Origin: Alphaproteobacteria bacterium
Lineage (GTDB): Bacteria > Pseudomonadota > Alphaproteobacteria > Rickettsiales > JABCZZ01
Length of the DNA: 64,000 bases
Assembly: GCA_013289445.1 (NCBI GenBank)
Contig: JABCZZ010000001.1
Location: forward strand, 68,762-132,761
Reading direction: 5' to 3'
Shown: in pieces, positions 44,106-52,774 of the stretch
How positions within the stretch are numbered: position 1 is the stretch's first letter
How the letters are laid out: each line of letters opens with the position of its first letter
Program-made: the position numbers and the translations under genes
The notes under the pieces: model-generated
Databases searched by the model: none
What the model was told of the DNA's origin: nothing
What the model saw: only the letters and a program-made list of their open reading frames with translations

Positions 44106-45287
44106 TTAATCTCTGGCCACACACATGGCCACACCCATGCCACCGCCAATACAAAGGGTGGCGAGTGCCTTTTTGGCATCACGCCGTCCCATCTCATGGA
44201 GCAAGGTGGTCAGCACGCGCGCACCGCTGGCACCCACCGGGTGACCGAGCGCGATTGCGCCGCCATTGACGTTGACCCTTCTTAAGTCCCAGCCCAGATC
44301 GCGATTGACCGCGATGGCCTGCGCCGCAAACGCTTCATTGGCTTCGACGAGGTCGAGGTCCGTCGGTTTCCATCCGGCTTTGGCAAGTGCCTTGCGGCTG
44401 GCCGGGATCGGCCCCGTGCCCATGATGGAAGGATCGACACCGGCATGCGCCCAGCTGACGATACGCGCCAATGGCTTAAGCCCACGCTTCTTGGCATCGC
44501 CCGCCGTCATCAGCATGACCACGGCTGCGCCGTCATTAATGCCCGATGCATTACCGGCCGTCACCGTGCCTTCTTTATTGAACGCCGGTTTAAGTTTGCC
44601 GAGCGCTTCCTTGGTGACGCCTGCGCGCGGAAATTCGTCTTTATCAAACGTGATGTCGCCCTTGCGATCGGCAATGATGACGGGCACGATTTCATCTTTA
44701 AACTTTCCGGCTTTCTGCGCCGCTTCGGTTTTCTGCTGCGACAGGGCGGCAAATTCATCCTGCTCATCGCGGGTGATGCCTACGAGCTTGGCAATATTTT
44801 CCGCAGTGACCCCCATATGAATATGATGAAACGGATCCACCAGCGCATCGTAAAGCATAGTATCAACGAACGTTGCATCGCCCATCTTGATGCCGTTGCG
44901 CAAACGCGAGGCATGTGGCGCCTGGCTCATGCTTTCCTGACCGCCGGCGATGACGATGGAGCTGTCGCCGTTCTTGATGGCCTGATAGCCAAGGCACACA
45001 GCGCGCAGGCCTGAGCCGCAAAGCTGGTTGACGCCCCAGCCCGGCACTTCCTTGGGGATGCCGGCATTCAGCAACGCCTGGCGTGCAGGATTGGGGCCTG
45101 CGGCAGCGGTGAGAATCTGGCCCAGTATAACTTCCGAAATATCAGCGCCATTTACGCCGGTGCGCGCGAGCGTCTCGCGCAGCACGATTTCACCGAGTTT
45201 ATGTGCAGGCAGCGATGCCAGGCCACCATTAAATGATCCGATTGCGGTGCGCAGCGCGCTTACAATCACTACATCCTGATCGCTCAT
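44106..45287 (-). CDS. phaA: Acetyl-CoA acetyltransferase (beta-ketothiolase)
   Basis: PhaA joins two acetyl-CoA to acetoacetyl-CoA for PHB. The 393-residue thiolase has the acyl-accepting Cys90 in NQLCGSGLRAVCLG, GHPVGASGAR with the catalytic His, and the second Cys in TLCIGGGMGVAMCV. It starts at 45287 with AAAGGAGATGGAAT upstream. A TGC-rich motif shared with the phaR-phaE promoter lies about 45 nt upstream. Confidence 0.97.
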   Translation of the reverse strand: MSDQDVVIVSALRTAIGSFNGGLASLPAHKLGEIVLRETLARTGVNGADISEVILGQILTAAAGPNPARQALLNAGIPKEVPGWGVNQLCGSGLRAVCLGYQAIKNGDSSIVIAGGQESMSQAPHASRLRNGIKMGDATFVDTMLYDALVDPFHHIHMGVTAENIAKLVGITRDEQDEFAALSQQKTEAAQKAGKFKDEIVPVIIADRKGDITFDKDEFPRAGVTKEALGKLKPAFNKEGTVTAGNASGINDGAAVVMLMTAGDAKKRGLKPLARIVSWAHAGVDPSIMGTGPIPASRKALAKAGWKPTDLDLVEANEAFAAQAIAVNRDLGWDLRRVNVNGGAIALGHPVGASGARVLTTLLHEMGRRDAKKALATLCIGGGMGVAMCVARD

Positions 45288-45327
45288 ATTCCATCTCCTT
45301 TATAAACAGTTTCGCCGGGCCCAGATA

Positions 45328-45335
45328 TGCTGCAC
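45328..45335 (-). promoter_or_regulatory. Candidate PhaR site upstream of phaA
   Basis: GTGCAGCA on the minus strand also occurs in the phaR/phaE promoter at 46805-46812. PhaR of Paracoccus and related bacteria binds TGC-rich sequences upstream of pha genes. Only 8 nt are shared, so this is weak. Confidence 0.35.
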
Positions 45336-45387
45336 TGCCACAACGCAATTTTTCTTCGCGCACGTTTTATTGTCTTTGCGGCGAAAG

Positions 45388-46497
45388 TCAAGCAAATTGG
45401 CCGCTGATCCACTGGGTGAACGGTTCCCACAGGCCGGTTTTGCGCCTGCTGCCTACCATCATGCCGACATGCCCGCTGCGTGGCTCCACCAACCTGTGAT
45501 GTTTAAGCAACTGCGCCAGCGGACGGGCGCAGTCCGACGGCACGATGCGGTCATCTTGCGGCGCAGCAATAAAACACGGCAGGGTAAGTTTGCGCGGGTC
45601 AATCACCTGCCCGCCCACGCGCCACTGACCGCTTGCCGGCGCATTGCGCTGCGACCATTCAATCAGGCAGTCGCGTGCCACACCGCGCGTCATCGCCACG
45701 CCATCATTGACCCAATGTTCCACAGCAAGGAACTCCTGCGTCGCCGGGCTATCGGGATTCATGCCGGCGAATTCGCTTATCTTATTCTGGAAGGCATACG
45801 GATTGGCACAATGAAACAAGGTGTGAATCGTTTCCGCCGGCAGTAAGTCGCGGCCATTGACATAGCCCGACACTATCTCTTCGGGAACGCCCTGCATCGC
45901 GACGCGCGGAAACGACGGTGCAAAGAAATCCCATGGTGCCGCAAAAAGCGCAAGGCCATCGGCTAAATCCGGGCTTATCTGGGCTAGCGCCAGTGATAAT
46001 AGTCCGCCCATGCAATAGCCGCCCAGAATAACCGGGCCGCCGGAATGATTGCGAATCCATTGCGCCATCGGCACTAGCACCTGGGTGACGTATAACCCGC
46101 AGTCAAAATTTTTCTCATGCTCTGAAGGCGTGTCCCAGTCGACAATGTAGACCTGTATGCCGCATCCCTGCAGATACCGTGCGAAACTTATTTTTTGTGC
46201 CAGATCGAGAATGTAATAGCGATTGATGAGCGACGGGATAAGAAAGACCACCGGAGCATCCGGCTTGTCGCATGCATAACTTAAAAGCCGCACGGCACCT
46301 GCCTTGAGCACGCAGGCAGGTTCTTCGACATTGCGTTCGTAGGGTACCTTTTGATAGTGCGAAAGCCCTTGAAGAAATTTAGCGGCGCGCTTTCTTGCTT
46401 CCGCTTCGGCGGCTTGCGCCAGCTTTGGATCGCTTAGCAGTTTTCGCCATGCGAGGCCGAGTTTTGCTGCTGCCGGCGACGCGCCCATCACGGGCAT
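45388..46497 (-). CDS. phaC: Poly(3-hydroxyalkanoate) synthase catalytic subunit
   Basis: PhaC polymerises (R)-3-hydroxybutyryl-CoA. It is an alpha/beta-hydrolase fold protein whose catalytic cysteine lies in GGYCMGG, with Asp in APQDDRIVP and His in SGHVGMMVG. From the preferred ATG at 46497 it has 369 residues, the size of class III/IV PhaC (about 355-370), not the 590 of class I. The frame is open to 46641, giving up to 417 residues; the extra N-terminus overlaps the small upstream gene much more. Class III/IV enzymes need a partner (PhaE or PhaR), and the upstream gene is the candidate. The exact start is uncertain. Confidence 0.9.
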   Translation of the reverse strand: MPVMGASPAAAKLGLAWRKLLSDPKLAQAAEAEARKRAAKFLQGLSHYQKVPYERNVEEPACVLKAGAVRLLSYACDKPDAPVVFLIPSLINRYYILDLAQKISFARYLQGCGIQVYIVDWDTPSEHEKNFDCGLYVTQVLVPMAQWIRNHSGGPVILGGYCMGGLLSLALAQISPDLADGLALFAAPWDFFAPSFPRVAMQGVPEEIVSGYVNGRDLLPAETIHTLFHCANPYAFQNKISEFAGMNPDSPATQEFLAVEHWVNDGVAMTRGVARDCLIEWSQRNAPASGQWRVGGQVIDPRKLTLPCFIAAPQDDRIVPSDCARPLAQLLKHHRLVEPRSGHVGMMVGSRRKTGLWEPFTQWISGQFA

Positions 46498-46795
46498 TGC
46501 GCTCGAGACGCTCAAGCCGCTCTTCGATAGCTGCAAGGCCGCGTTCGAGGCGAGCCAGGGCAGCATCGCTAAAGTGAGATGCAGCGGAAGCGCTCCCTGC
46601 CGGTTGCGCGCCAAAGACTGATGCGGTGAATGGATAGCCATAAGAAGATGTGTCCTTAGCAGAAAACGGAGCGGTTTGCATTACCGACAGTAGCGCGCGG
46701 ATGAATTCCGAGTCGTTCATCATAGCAGCCATCTGTTCCTGCCATAGGTCCAGGAATTGTCGCGCAAGCTTCTGATAATCCTCTGTTTGTGACAT
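46379..46795 (-). CDS. Small PhaE/PhaR-like partner subunit of PHB synthase (candidate)
   Basis: This 138-residue protein has an amphipathic N-terminal helix (KLARQFLDLWQEQMAAMMND), a middle with coiled-coil-like EERLERLERNA, and a Lys/Arg-rich tail (KTAKRSKAGASRRSGSKKAR). Two-subunit PHB synthases have a small second subunit (PhaE of class III, PhaR of class IV) upstream of or beside phaC, and this gene sits just there. It overlaps phaC by 119 nt in another frame if the ATG at 46497 is used, and by up to 263 nt with the longest start. The similarity to PhaE is not certain by eye. Phasin-like function is the alternative. Confidence 0.55.
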   Translation of the reverse strand: MSQTEDYQKLARQFLDLWQEQMAAMMNDSEFIRALLSVMQTAPFSAKDTSSYGYPFTASVFGAQPAGSASAASHFSDAALARLERGLAAIEERLERLERNARDGRVAGSSKTRPRMAKTAKRSKAGASRRSGSKKARR

Positions 46796-46800
46796 TCTTA

Positions 46801-46814
46801 TTGCGGTGCAGCAA
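46801..46814. promoter_or_regulatory. TGC-rich near-palindrome, candidate PhaR operator
   Basis: TTGCGGTGCAGCAA is a near-palindrome with TTGC/GCAA ends. It lies between the divergent small phaE-like gene (start 46795) and phaR (start 46885), 5 nt upstream of the former, overlapping where its ribosome site would be. TGC-rich sites are known PhaR targets in other alphaproteobacteria. This fits control of PHB synthesis and of phaR itself. Confidence 0.45.
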
Positions 46815-46884
46815 AGAAAGTGGTAATGATAATTAATGAAGTCTATCTTTTTCGTTTCTAAAAAACAACCTTAAAGGATGCCTT

Positions 46885-47427
46885 ATGCATAAGGAATCTA
46901 CGGCACGCGCCGCTCAGCCTCAACATCCCGAAGGTGTTATAATTATTAAAAAATACGCTAACCGGCGTCTGTATGACACCAATACCAGCAGTTATATCAC
47001 GCTCGAGAATCTTTGTGACATGGTTAAAAAAGGTGTCGATTTTCTGGTGATTGACGCCAAAACCGACGAAGACCTTACCCGTCAGGTATTGACCCAGATT
47101 ATTTTTGAACAAGAGTCAAAAGGCTACAGCCTGCTGCCTATCAAGTTCCTGCGCACGCTCATCAGTTTCTACGGCGGCAAGATGCAGCAGTTTCTTCCCC
47201 CGTATCTCGAAGCGAGCATGGAAAGCTTCAGTAAAAATCAGGACAAGATGCGTGAATATGTATCGAGTACATTTTCGCCTTTCAACCAGCTCGAAGAAAT
47301 CGGCAAGCAAAACATGGCGCTGTTTCAGCGGGCGTTTTCCATGTTCAGTCCATTTGGCGCTAAAGAAGATGAAGAGCAGGAACCGTCTGCTCAGCCGCGC
47401 AAAGCCTCAGGAAGCAAGAAGTCCTAA
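46885..47427 (+). CDS. phaR: Polyhydroxyalkanoate synthesis repressor PhaR
   Basis: PhaR senses PHB granules and represses pha and phasin genes. The 180-residue protein has the family N-terminal DNA-binding block IIIKKYANRRLYDTNTSSYI, then TLENLCDMVKKGVDFLVIDA and DLTRQVLTQIIFEQESKGYS. The PHB-binding C-terminal region has FGGKMQQFLPPYLEASMESF-like sequence. It is divergent from the phaE-like and phaC genes. Note that this alphaproteobacterial repressor is not the PhaR subunit of class IV synthases. Confidence 0.97.
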   Translation: MHKESTARAAQPQHPEGVIIIKKYANRRLYDTNTSSYITLENLCDMVKKGVDFLVIDAKTDEDLTRQVLTQIIFEQESKGYSLLPIKFLRTLISFYGGKMQQFLPPYLEASMESFSKNQDKMREYVSSTFSPFNQLEEIGKQNMALFQRAFSMFSPFGAKEDEEQEPSAQPRKASGSKKS

Positions 47428-47460
47428 GCATTTCCGTCTATGAGGGAGTGACGGTCCGCG

Positions 47461-47799
47461 CTAGCTGTAGCGCCGGTTGTTTTGCGATGCCGATGACGGC
47501 GCACGCGTAATATGCTGCTCCGTTTTTATCACAGGCAACGCAGCCATTCTTGGAGGCATCAGCGACGAGCCCATGCGTGGCGACACATGACGAATCTTAT
47601 CATAATTCTTTCCGGGTACCGTTTTGGCAGCGGCAAACCCTGTAGCGCCCGCCGCACTTATTGCCGCCCCCGTGGTGATGGAGGATGAGAGCGCGGTCAC
47701 CGCGCCGGTGATTGCCGCACCGATGGCAATGAACTTCGCGGCAATGCGAGTCCATTTGAGCAATTTTTTGATCCTGAGTAGTGTTTGATTGCTAAGCAT
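47461..47799 (-). CDS. Small membrane protein, unknown
   Basis: This 112-residue protein has a basic N-terminus (LLRIKKLLKWTRIAAK) and one or two hydrophobic, Ala/Gly/Thr-rich segments (about residues 24-58). A Pro/Arg-rich C-terminal tail follows. The ATG at 47799 has GGGGGAG upstream at ideal spacing, so it is preferred over the ATG at 47814. I do not recognise the family. It lies between phaR and htpG. Confidence 0.55.
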   Translation of the reverse strand: MLSNQTLLRIKKLLKWTRIAAKFIAIGAAITGAVTALSSSITTGAAISAAGATGFAAAKTVPGKNYDKIRHVSPRMGSSLMPPRMAALPVIKTEQHITRAPSSASQNNRRYS

Positions 47800-47894
47800 A
47801 TCGGACTCCCCCATTTAATACCGCTTGTTTACCCTATAATAATAGCAAATAAACAGGGGCCGATCGTGACACTATTATGAATTTTAGAACCGCT

Positions 47895-49769
47895 TTAAGC
47901 GACCAGGCTTTTGGCCAAAAAGCTATTGATTCTCTTGGAAAATGCTGCCGGATCAGATACTTCCTCGCCCTCGAGGATCCGGGCCTGGTCGAGCAGCAGA
48001 AACGCGATATCCTGCAAGGTGGCGTCTTTTTCCCCTGCTCCGTTTGCCACTTTCTGGGCCAGTGACCTGATAATCGGGTGCGTGGCATTTACCTCAAGAA
48101 TTTTGGCATAGGTTGCCCCCAGCTGCTTTTGCTCGCGCATGAACCGTTCGAAACGAATGTCCATCGCGCCCTCTTCTACTGCAAGACATACTGCGCTCTC
48201 GGTAAGCTTGTGCGTCGCCCGCACATCTTTTACCTGTGCACCGTAAATCTTTTTGAGCACCTCAAGCAATGGCGTCAGTTCCGGTTTTGCGCTTTCGTCT
48301 TTGGCATCGTCTTTCGCAGGCGTCGTAGTTTCAATCGTATCGAGTTCGACATTGCTGCGTGTCACCGATTTCATCGGCTTGCCTTTATATTCACCCACCA
48401 CATTGACCCAGAAATCATCCACCTGATCGGTCAGCAGCAGCACTTCGACCCCGCGCTTGCTAAAGCCTTCAAGCTGCGGGCTGTTCGCCATCACTTCGAG
48501 CTTATCGCCGGTGAGGTAGAAAATATGCTCCTGGCCTTTTTTCATGCGCCCGACATAACTATCGAGGCTGACCAGATCTGCTTGCGTACTGCTGTTGAAG
48601 CGGCACACTTCAAGGAGCTGCTCTTTAGGTGCCATCGCCTCACATAGCCCTTCTTTAAGGGCAGCACCGAAATTTTTCCAGAACACGGCGTATTCCTCAG
48701 GCTTCTTTTCGGCACGCTTTTTGAGCTCGCCCAGCACACGCTTAGTGATCGATTCGCGAATCTTGGCCAGCATCACATTGTGCTGCAGCGTTTCGCGGCT
48801 GATATTAAGCGGCAGATCTTCACTATCCACCACGCCACGCAGAAAACGCAGGTATTGCGGAATCAAATCGGTGTTCTCATCGGTGATGAAGACGCGTTTC
48901 ACATATAGCTTCACCCGGCGTTTGCGGTCGGGATGAAACAGATCAAACGGTGCCACGGAGGGAATGAACAGCAGATTGGTGTATTCCAGTTTGCCTTCGG
49001 CTTTGTTGTGCAATGTCATCCATGGCGTGTCGGGCGAATGGGCAACATGGTGATAAAATTCGTTATACTGCTCAGCCGTGATCTCAGACTTCGGGCGCAT
49101 CCACAGCGCCGATGCCTTATTGATGTTTTCAACCTTGCCGTCTTCTTCACGAAATTCGATGGGGAAAGAAATATGATCGGAATAGGTCTGCGCGATATGG
49201 CGCAGGCGGAACTTGTCGAGATACTCGTCCTCGCCCTTCTTGATATGCAGCGTGATATGTGTGCCGCGCGTAATGTCCTTGCCTTCACTGACGGTAAACT
49301 CGCCTTCGCCCGCCGATTCCCAGATATGCCCCTGTTCCTGGCCGGCCTTACGGCTTTGCACCGTCACTTTATCTGCCACCACGAAAGCCGAGTAAAACCC
49401 CACGCCGAACTGGCCGATGAGCGGCATGTCTTTTTTAGCATCGCCACTGAGCGCATTGAGGAATTCCTGAGTGCCGGACTTGGCAATCGTTCCCAGATTG
49501 GCGATCAGCTCATCGCGGCTCATACCGATACCGTTATCGCTGAGCGTCACGGTGCGCGCCTTCTTGTCAACGCTAAGCACGATTTTAAGGTCATTATCTT
49601 CCTTAAGCATCTCAGGCGCAGTCAGCGCGGCATAGCGCAGTTTATCGCAGGCATCCGACGCGTTGGATATCAGCTCACGCAGGAAGATATCCTTGTTGGT
49701 ATATAGCGAATGGATCATCAGCTTTAAGACTTTGCTGACTTCCGCGCTGAAAGTATGTTTTTCGGTCAT
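47895..49769 (-). CDS. htpG: Molecular chaperone HtpG (Hsp90)
   Basis: HtpG is the bacterial Hsp90, an ATP-dependent chaperone. The protein has 624 residues from the ATG at 49769; a start at 49781 adds four. The N-terminal ATPase domain has ELISNASDACDKLRY, LSDNGIGMSRDELI and IGQFGVGFYSAFVVADKVTV. The middle domain has FIPSVAPFDLF and LPLNISRETLQHN, and the C-terminal dimerisation domain ends RINSFLAKSLVA. Its promoter shows a good match to a sigma-32 site at 49809-49837. Confidence 0.97.
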   Translation of the reverse strand: MTEKHTFSAEVSKVLKLMIHSLYTNKDIFLRELISNASDACDKLRYAALTAPEMLKEDNDLKIVLSVDKKARTVTLSDNGIGMSRDELIANLGTIAKSGTQEFLNALSGDAKKDMPLIGQFGVGFYSAFVVADKVTVQSRKAGQEQGHIWESAGEGEFTVSEGKDITRGTHITLHIKKGEDEYLDKFRLRHIAQTYSDHISFPIEFREEDGKVENINKASALWMRPKSEITAEQYNEFYHHVAHSPDTPWMTLHNKAEGKLEYTNLLFIPSVAPFDLFHPDRKRRVKLYVKRVFITDENTDLIPQYLRFLRGVVDSEDLPLNISRETLQHNVMLAKIRESITKRVLGELKKRAEKKPEEYAVFWKNFGAALKEGLCEAMAPKEQLLEVCRFNSSTQADLVSLDSYVGRMKKGQEHIFYLTGDKLEVMANSPQLEGFSKRGVEVLLLTDQVDDFWVNVVGEYKGKPMKSVTRSNVELDTIETTTPAKDDAKDESAKPELTPLLEVLKKIYGAQVKDVRATHKLTESAVCLAVEEGAMDIRFERFMREQKQLGATYAKILEVNATHPIIRSLAQKVANGAGEKDATLQDIAFLLLDQARILEGEEVSDPAAFSKRINSFLAKSLVA

Positions 49770-49808
49770 GTCGACTTCCATTGAATTTTGTTGCGGTTTC
49801 TTCTAGGG

Positions 49809-49837
49809 ATATGGAGTAATAACACGGGAATTTCAAG
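49809..49837 (-). promoter_or_regulatory. Sigma-32-type heat-shock promoter of htpG
   Basis: On the minus strand CTTGAAA (-35) is followed after 14 nt by CTCCATAT (-10), close to the consensus CTTGAAA-N(11-16)-CCCCATNT. It lies 40 nt upstream of the htpG start and ends right at the divergent ankyrin gene (start 49838), so the two genes probably interfere with or share control. This explains heat-shock control of HtpG. Confidence 0.75.
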
Positions 49838-50716
49838 ATGCGTCGTCTCTTACCCCTCCTGTTTTTCCTATTATTCCCCGTCATGGCCCTGGCGCAGGAG
49901 CATCCTGCATTGGATGACGAGCTGATTTATCGCATCAATTTCGGCCGCGTGGACGATATCTCCATACTGCTGGATCGCGGCGCCAACCCCAATACCATTA
50001 CAGACCAGGGGGATACGGCACTTACCCTTGCGCTGAACCGTAGCGACGAACTTTCGGTCCCTATGGCCAAAGCCTTACTGCTTAAGGGTGCCGACCCTAA
50101 TATGCCCGACAAGCATAAAAACTATCCGCTGCTGATGGTCATTAAAAACCAGCAAGCCGATCTGGTGGCGCTCATGGTGGCAAAGGGCGCCAATTTTCAG
50201 CTCAAAGCGCCCGATGGCAAAACCGCCTATGAAATTGCAAAAGCTACCGGCAAGCTGGAGCTCTACAAACCCATGCAGGACATTATCGACAAAGCCAATG
50301 CCGCTATCGCCGCGATTCATTCGCCGGAGCGCCTCAAAGGCATTCTCTATCAGTATAGTTATTACAGCTGCGCGTATCAGTATTGGGGATATTTCTTAGC
50401 CTCCCGCCAGGATCCGTCGCAAGACGCCAAAACCCAACAGCGCCTCGACGATAACAAAAAGGTACTTGGTATCCTGCTGGGCGAAATTCAGCAGGATTTT
50501 CCGGCAACCAAGACGGAAAGGCTGGAGAAGCTCTCACAGGATTCGGCGCAGCCTATGTATAGTGAACTCGATGCCCTGGTCTCCAACCGCAACCGCAGCG
50601 AGCATGGTTACGGGCGCGAGGAAGATGTGAAAAATCGCTGCAAGATTCTTGCCGACAAGCAGGACTTGAGCCATATGGATGAGCCCATAGATTATTACAC
50701 GCTTCCGCATCACTGA
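49838..50716 (+). CDS. Secreted ankyrin-repeat protein
   Basis: This 292-residue protein starts with a strong signal peptide (about 19 residues, ending ALAQ). Three ankyrin repeats follow: VDDISILLDRGANPN, PMAKALLLKGADPNM and LVALMVAKGANFQL. The C-terminal half (from about residue 150) is a helical region with several cysteines (YYSCAYQYWGYF and KNRCKIL). Ankyrin proteins mediate protein-protein contacts. The signal peptide makes a periplasmic or surface location likely, so this is not an obvious T4SS effector, although it sits next to the T4SS operon, convergent with it. Confidence 0.85.
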   Translation: MRRLLPLLFFLLFPVMALAQEHPALDDELIYRINFGRVDDISILLDRGANPNTITDQGDTALTLALNRSDELSVPMAKALLLKGADPNMPDKHKNYPLLMVIKNQQADLVALMVAKGANFQLKAPDGKTAYEIAKATGKLELYKPMQDIIDKANAAIAAIHSPERLKGILYQYSYYSCAYQYWGYFLASRQDPSQDAKTQQRLDDNKKVLGILLGEIQQDFPATKTERLEKLSQDSAQPMYSELDALVSNRNRSEHGYGREEDVKNRCKILADKQDLSHMDEPIDYYTLPHH

Positions 50717-50740
50717 AGGTGTTTTGGCAGGCGATAGATA

Positions 50741-52762
50741 TTACGGCTTGTTTCGCCAATCCTTATCGCCCGCTATGACGTCCGCCACCGTAGCGTCCAG
50801 ATCGTTCATGGCTTTGCTGATGCCGTCCTTGGTCGCATGTGCGGCATCCCTTAGAGGCTGAACTCCCCTGTCATAGGCCTCATTCATCGCATCGAAGCCT
50901 TTATCGACCGCCCGATGCACCGCATCGATCTTCTCATTCACGGCATCGCGTGCGCCATGCACTTTTGCTATCACGGGATCGAGCTGCTGATGAATGGCAT
51001 GCTTCACGTGATTCACCTGATTGTTAACCGCATTGCGCGTGCCATTGATGGCGTTGCGGGCCGGCTTGACCGTAACAGAACTTATCGCATCTAAGGACTT
51101 GCTTATACCGTTACGCCCGGTCTGAATCACGTTGGAGACGGCATTGCTGACAGGAGCCGTTCTCTTGCCGATAGCCTCACTGACAGCGCCGGCACGATAG
51201 CCGAAGGCATCACGAATGCCTTTTTTCTTCGACGCCGCGGCGGCCGCGGCAGCCGCTGCCGCTCCCCCGCCCAGCGGCGCGCGCGTTTGCGCCAGGAATC
51301 CCTCTTTAGCCGCCCTGTCGAGATGGGTTTCTCCCACCCCGGTAAGCGCGCCTACGCCGTCCTGCGCCCCGCCGCCGCCACTTACGCCCACCCCCACACC
51401 GCCACCGGCCATCTGACGGCCCGTGGAGCTTGAGGGCGCATTACCCACGCCTGAACGCTGAACCGTCGTGCTTGCGCTACCCATTAGCCCAAGCTTGGTC
51501 GCGCCCCATTTACCCGCTGCCATGGCGCTGCCCAGGCCACCTCTGACAATGCCGGCCGTACCTCTGCCGCCAGTGAGATTATTTTTGAACCAGTTTTTGA
51601 TATCCGTATCGCGGGTGATGCCCGGACCGCTGCCGCCTGAGAGATCGCGCGAGATCTGCTCAATGAATTTGCCAAATGCTTTGCCCAGATGGCACAGCAG
51701 CAGGAAGTACAGCACGTCGACGATATTAATCGGCGGCGGATTAAAACCGAAATCTCCTGAAACTGCCACACCGTTTACCGTCGGGCGCCACCAGTAAATG
51801 TCAAACAGGCTGCCCAGGAAAGAGAACCATACCACGTAACAGAAATCGATTCCGTTGAGTATGCTCATCAATGTCGCGCTGATAAGCTGGACATAAAAGG
51901 CCAGAAAGGCAAAGAGCAGCACCGGGGTAAGCGAAAATGCCAGCACCTGATTGAGCCAGCCTTGAAAAACCGATCGCGTCTTTTCAAATAGCAGGAACAG
52001 GAAGAAAATCGGGGCAATGCCAAAAAGGAAGGCCAGCCCGACCATCGATTTCACATAGGTGGATACTGCTGCAATGAGCATGAAAATGAATTCGATCAAA
52101 CCCCAGAGCAGGAAAATAGCTATCATCCAGCCATACATGCCCATCGCGAAAAGCGCCAGAAGCGCCACCATGAACTTGGCGGAGAACACCATACCAATAG
52201 GGCCAAACAGTGAGCCCATCGCCGTAGGTGACAGCTGCGTTGACGTATTGATGGTTACTGGCGGGCCGCCTGCCACTGCCGCTTGAGAGAACTGGACAAT
52301 CAGTTCATTCATGCCACCCATGAAGAAGCCACCCACCCACTGATAGAAGTAAAACCATCCGCTGGTCGTCCCGCCGCCAAACAGGCCAGGAGAAACGACG
52401 GCATAGATAATGCCGATCTTGATAAGGCGGCTGGTAATCTCGCCGGTCTGTACCGAAGCGAGATTGAACATAATCATGACGCCATACATCGTAAGATAGA
52501 GAATCATCAACGCGTTGACGATCGGTGAAAAAGCCGGATTGGTTATGATGCCGTCAAAAAACGTGGCGGCAATGCTGGTGAGGATTGCATTGATGGCAGC
52601 AAAAATGGCAGTGATGATACCCGATCCGCCGGTGGTACTGTTATAGGCAATCGAGCTGATGCAGAGGTCATCCGCCTGTACAATCGCTGGCAGTATGGCG
52701 GCCATTATAAAACCAGACCAAAAAATCATGGCTGCATGAGTAAGACGCTTAGATGTGTGCAT
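50741..52762 (-). CDS. virB6: T4SS inner-membrane protein VirB6 (third copy, long tail)
   Basis: This 673-residue VirB6-family protein has a signal-like N-terminus (to about residue 30). Six or more transmembrane segments follow between about 45 and 370, with the conserved FLFGIAPIFFLFLLFEKTRS and FQGWLNQVLAFSL. A roughly 300-residue hydrophilic tail follows, Gly/Ala-rich with a run of ten Ala at 501-510. It then becomes a coiled, charged helix (ISSVTVKPARNAINGTRNAV onward) with repeated Asn, Val, Asp and Lys heptads. Such long extensions are known in Rickettsiales RvhB6. It is the last gene of the T4SS run, after two other virB6 genes, and follows the middle copy by 12 nt. Confidence 0.9.
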   Translation of the reverse strand: MHTSKRLTHAAMIFWSGFIMAAILPAIVQADDLCISSIAYNSTTGGSGIITAIFAAINAILTSIAATFFDGIITNPAFSPIVNALMILYLTMYGVMIMFNLASVQTGEITSRLIKIGIIYAVVSPGLFGGGTTSGWFYFYQWVGGFFMGGMNELIVQFSQAAVAGGPPVTINTSTQLSPTAMGSLFGPIGMVFSAKFMVALLALFAMGMYGWMIAIFLLWGLIEFIFMLIAAVSTYVKSMVGLAFLFGIAPIFFLFLLFEKTRSVFQGWLNQVLAFSLTPVLLFAFLAFYVQLISATLMSILNGIDFCYVVWFSFLGSLFDIYWWRPTVNGVAVSGDFGFNPPPINIVDVLYFLLLCHLGKAFGKFIEQISRDLSGGSGPGITRDTDIKNWFKNNLTGGRGTAGIVRGGLGSAMAAGKWGATKLGLMGSASTTVQRSGVGNAPSSSTGRQMAGGGVGVGVSGGGGAQDGVGALTGVGETHLDRAAKEGFLAQTRAPLGGGAAAAAAAAAASKKKGIRDAFGYRAGAVSEAIGKRTAPVSNAVSNVIQTGRNGISKSLDAISSVTVKPARNAINGTRNAVNNQVNHVKHAIHQQLDPVIAKVHGARDAVNEKIDAVHRAVDKGFDAMNEAYDRGVQPLRDAAHATKDGISKAMNDLDATVADVIAGDKDWRNKP

Positions 52763-52774
52763 TCCCTTTTTCCC

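Noticed and set aside
47457..47472. Possible terminator hairpin GCGCTA/TAGCGC after phaR
   Set aside because: The stem is only 6 bp, overlaps the stop codon of the convergent gene and has no proper T-run.
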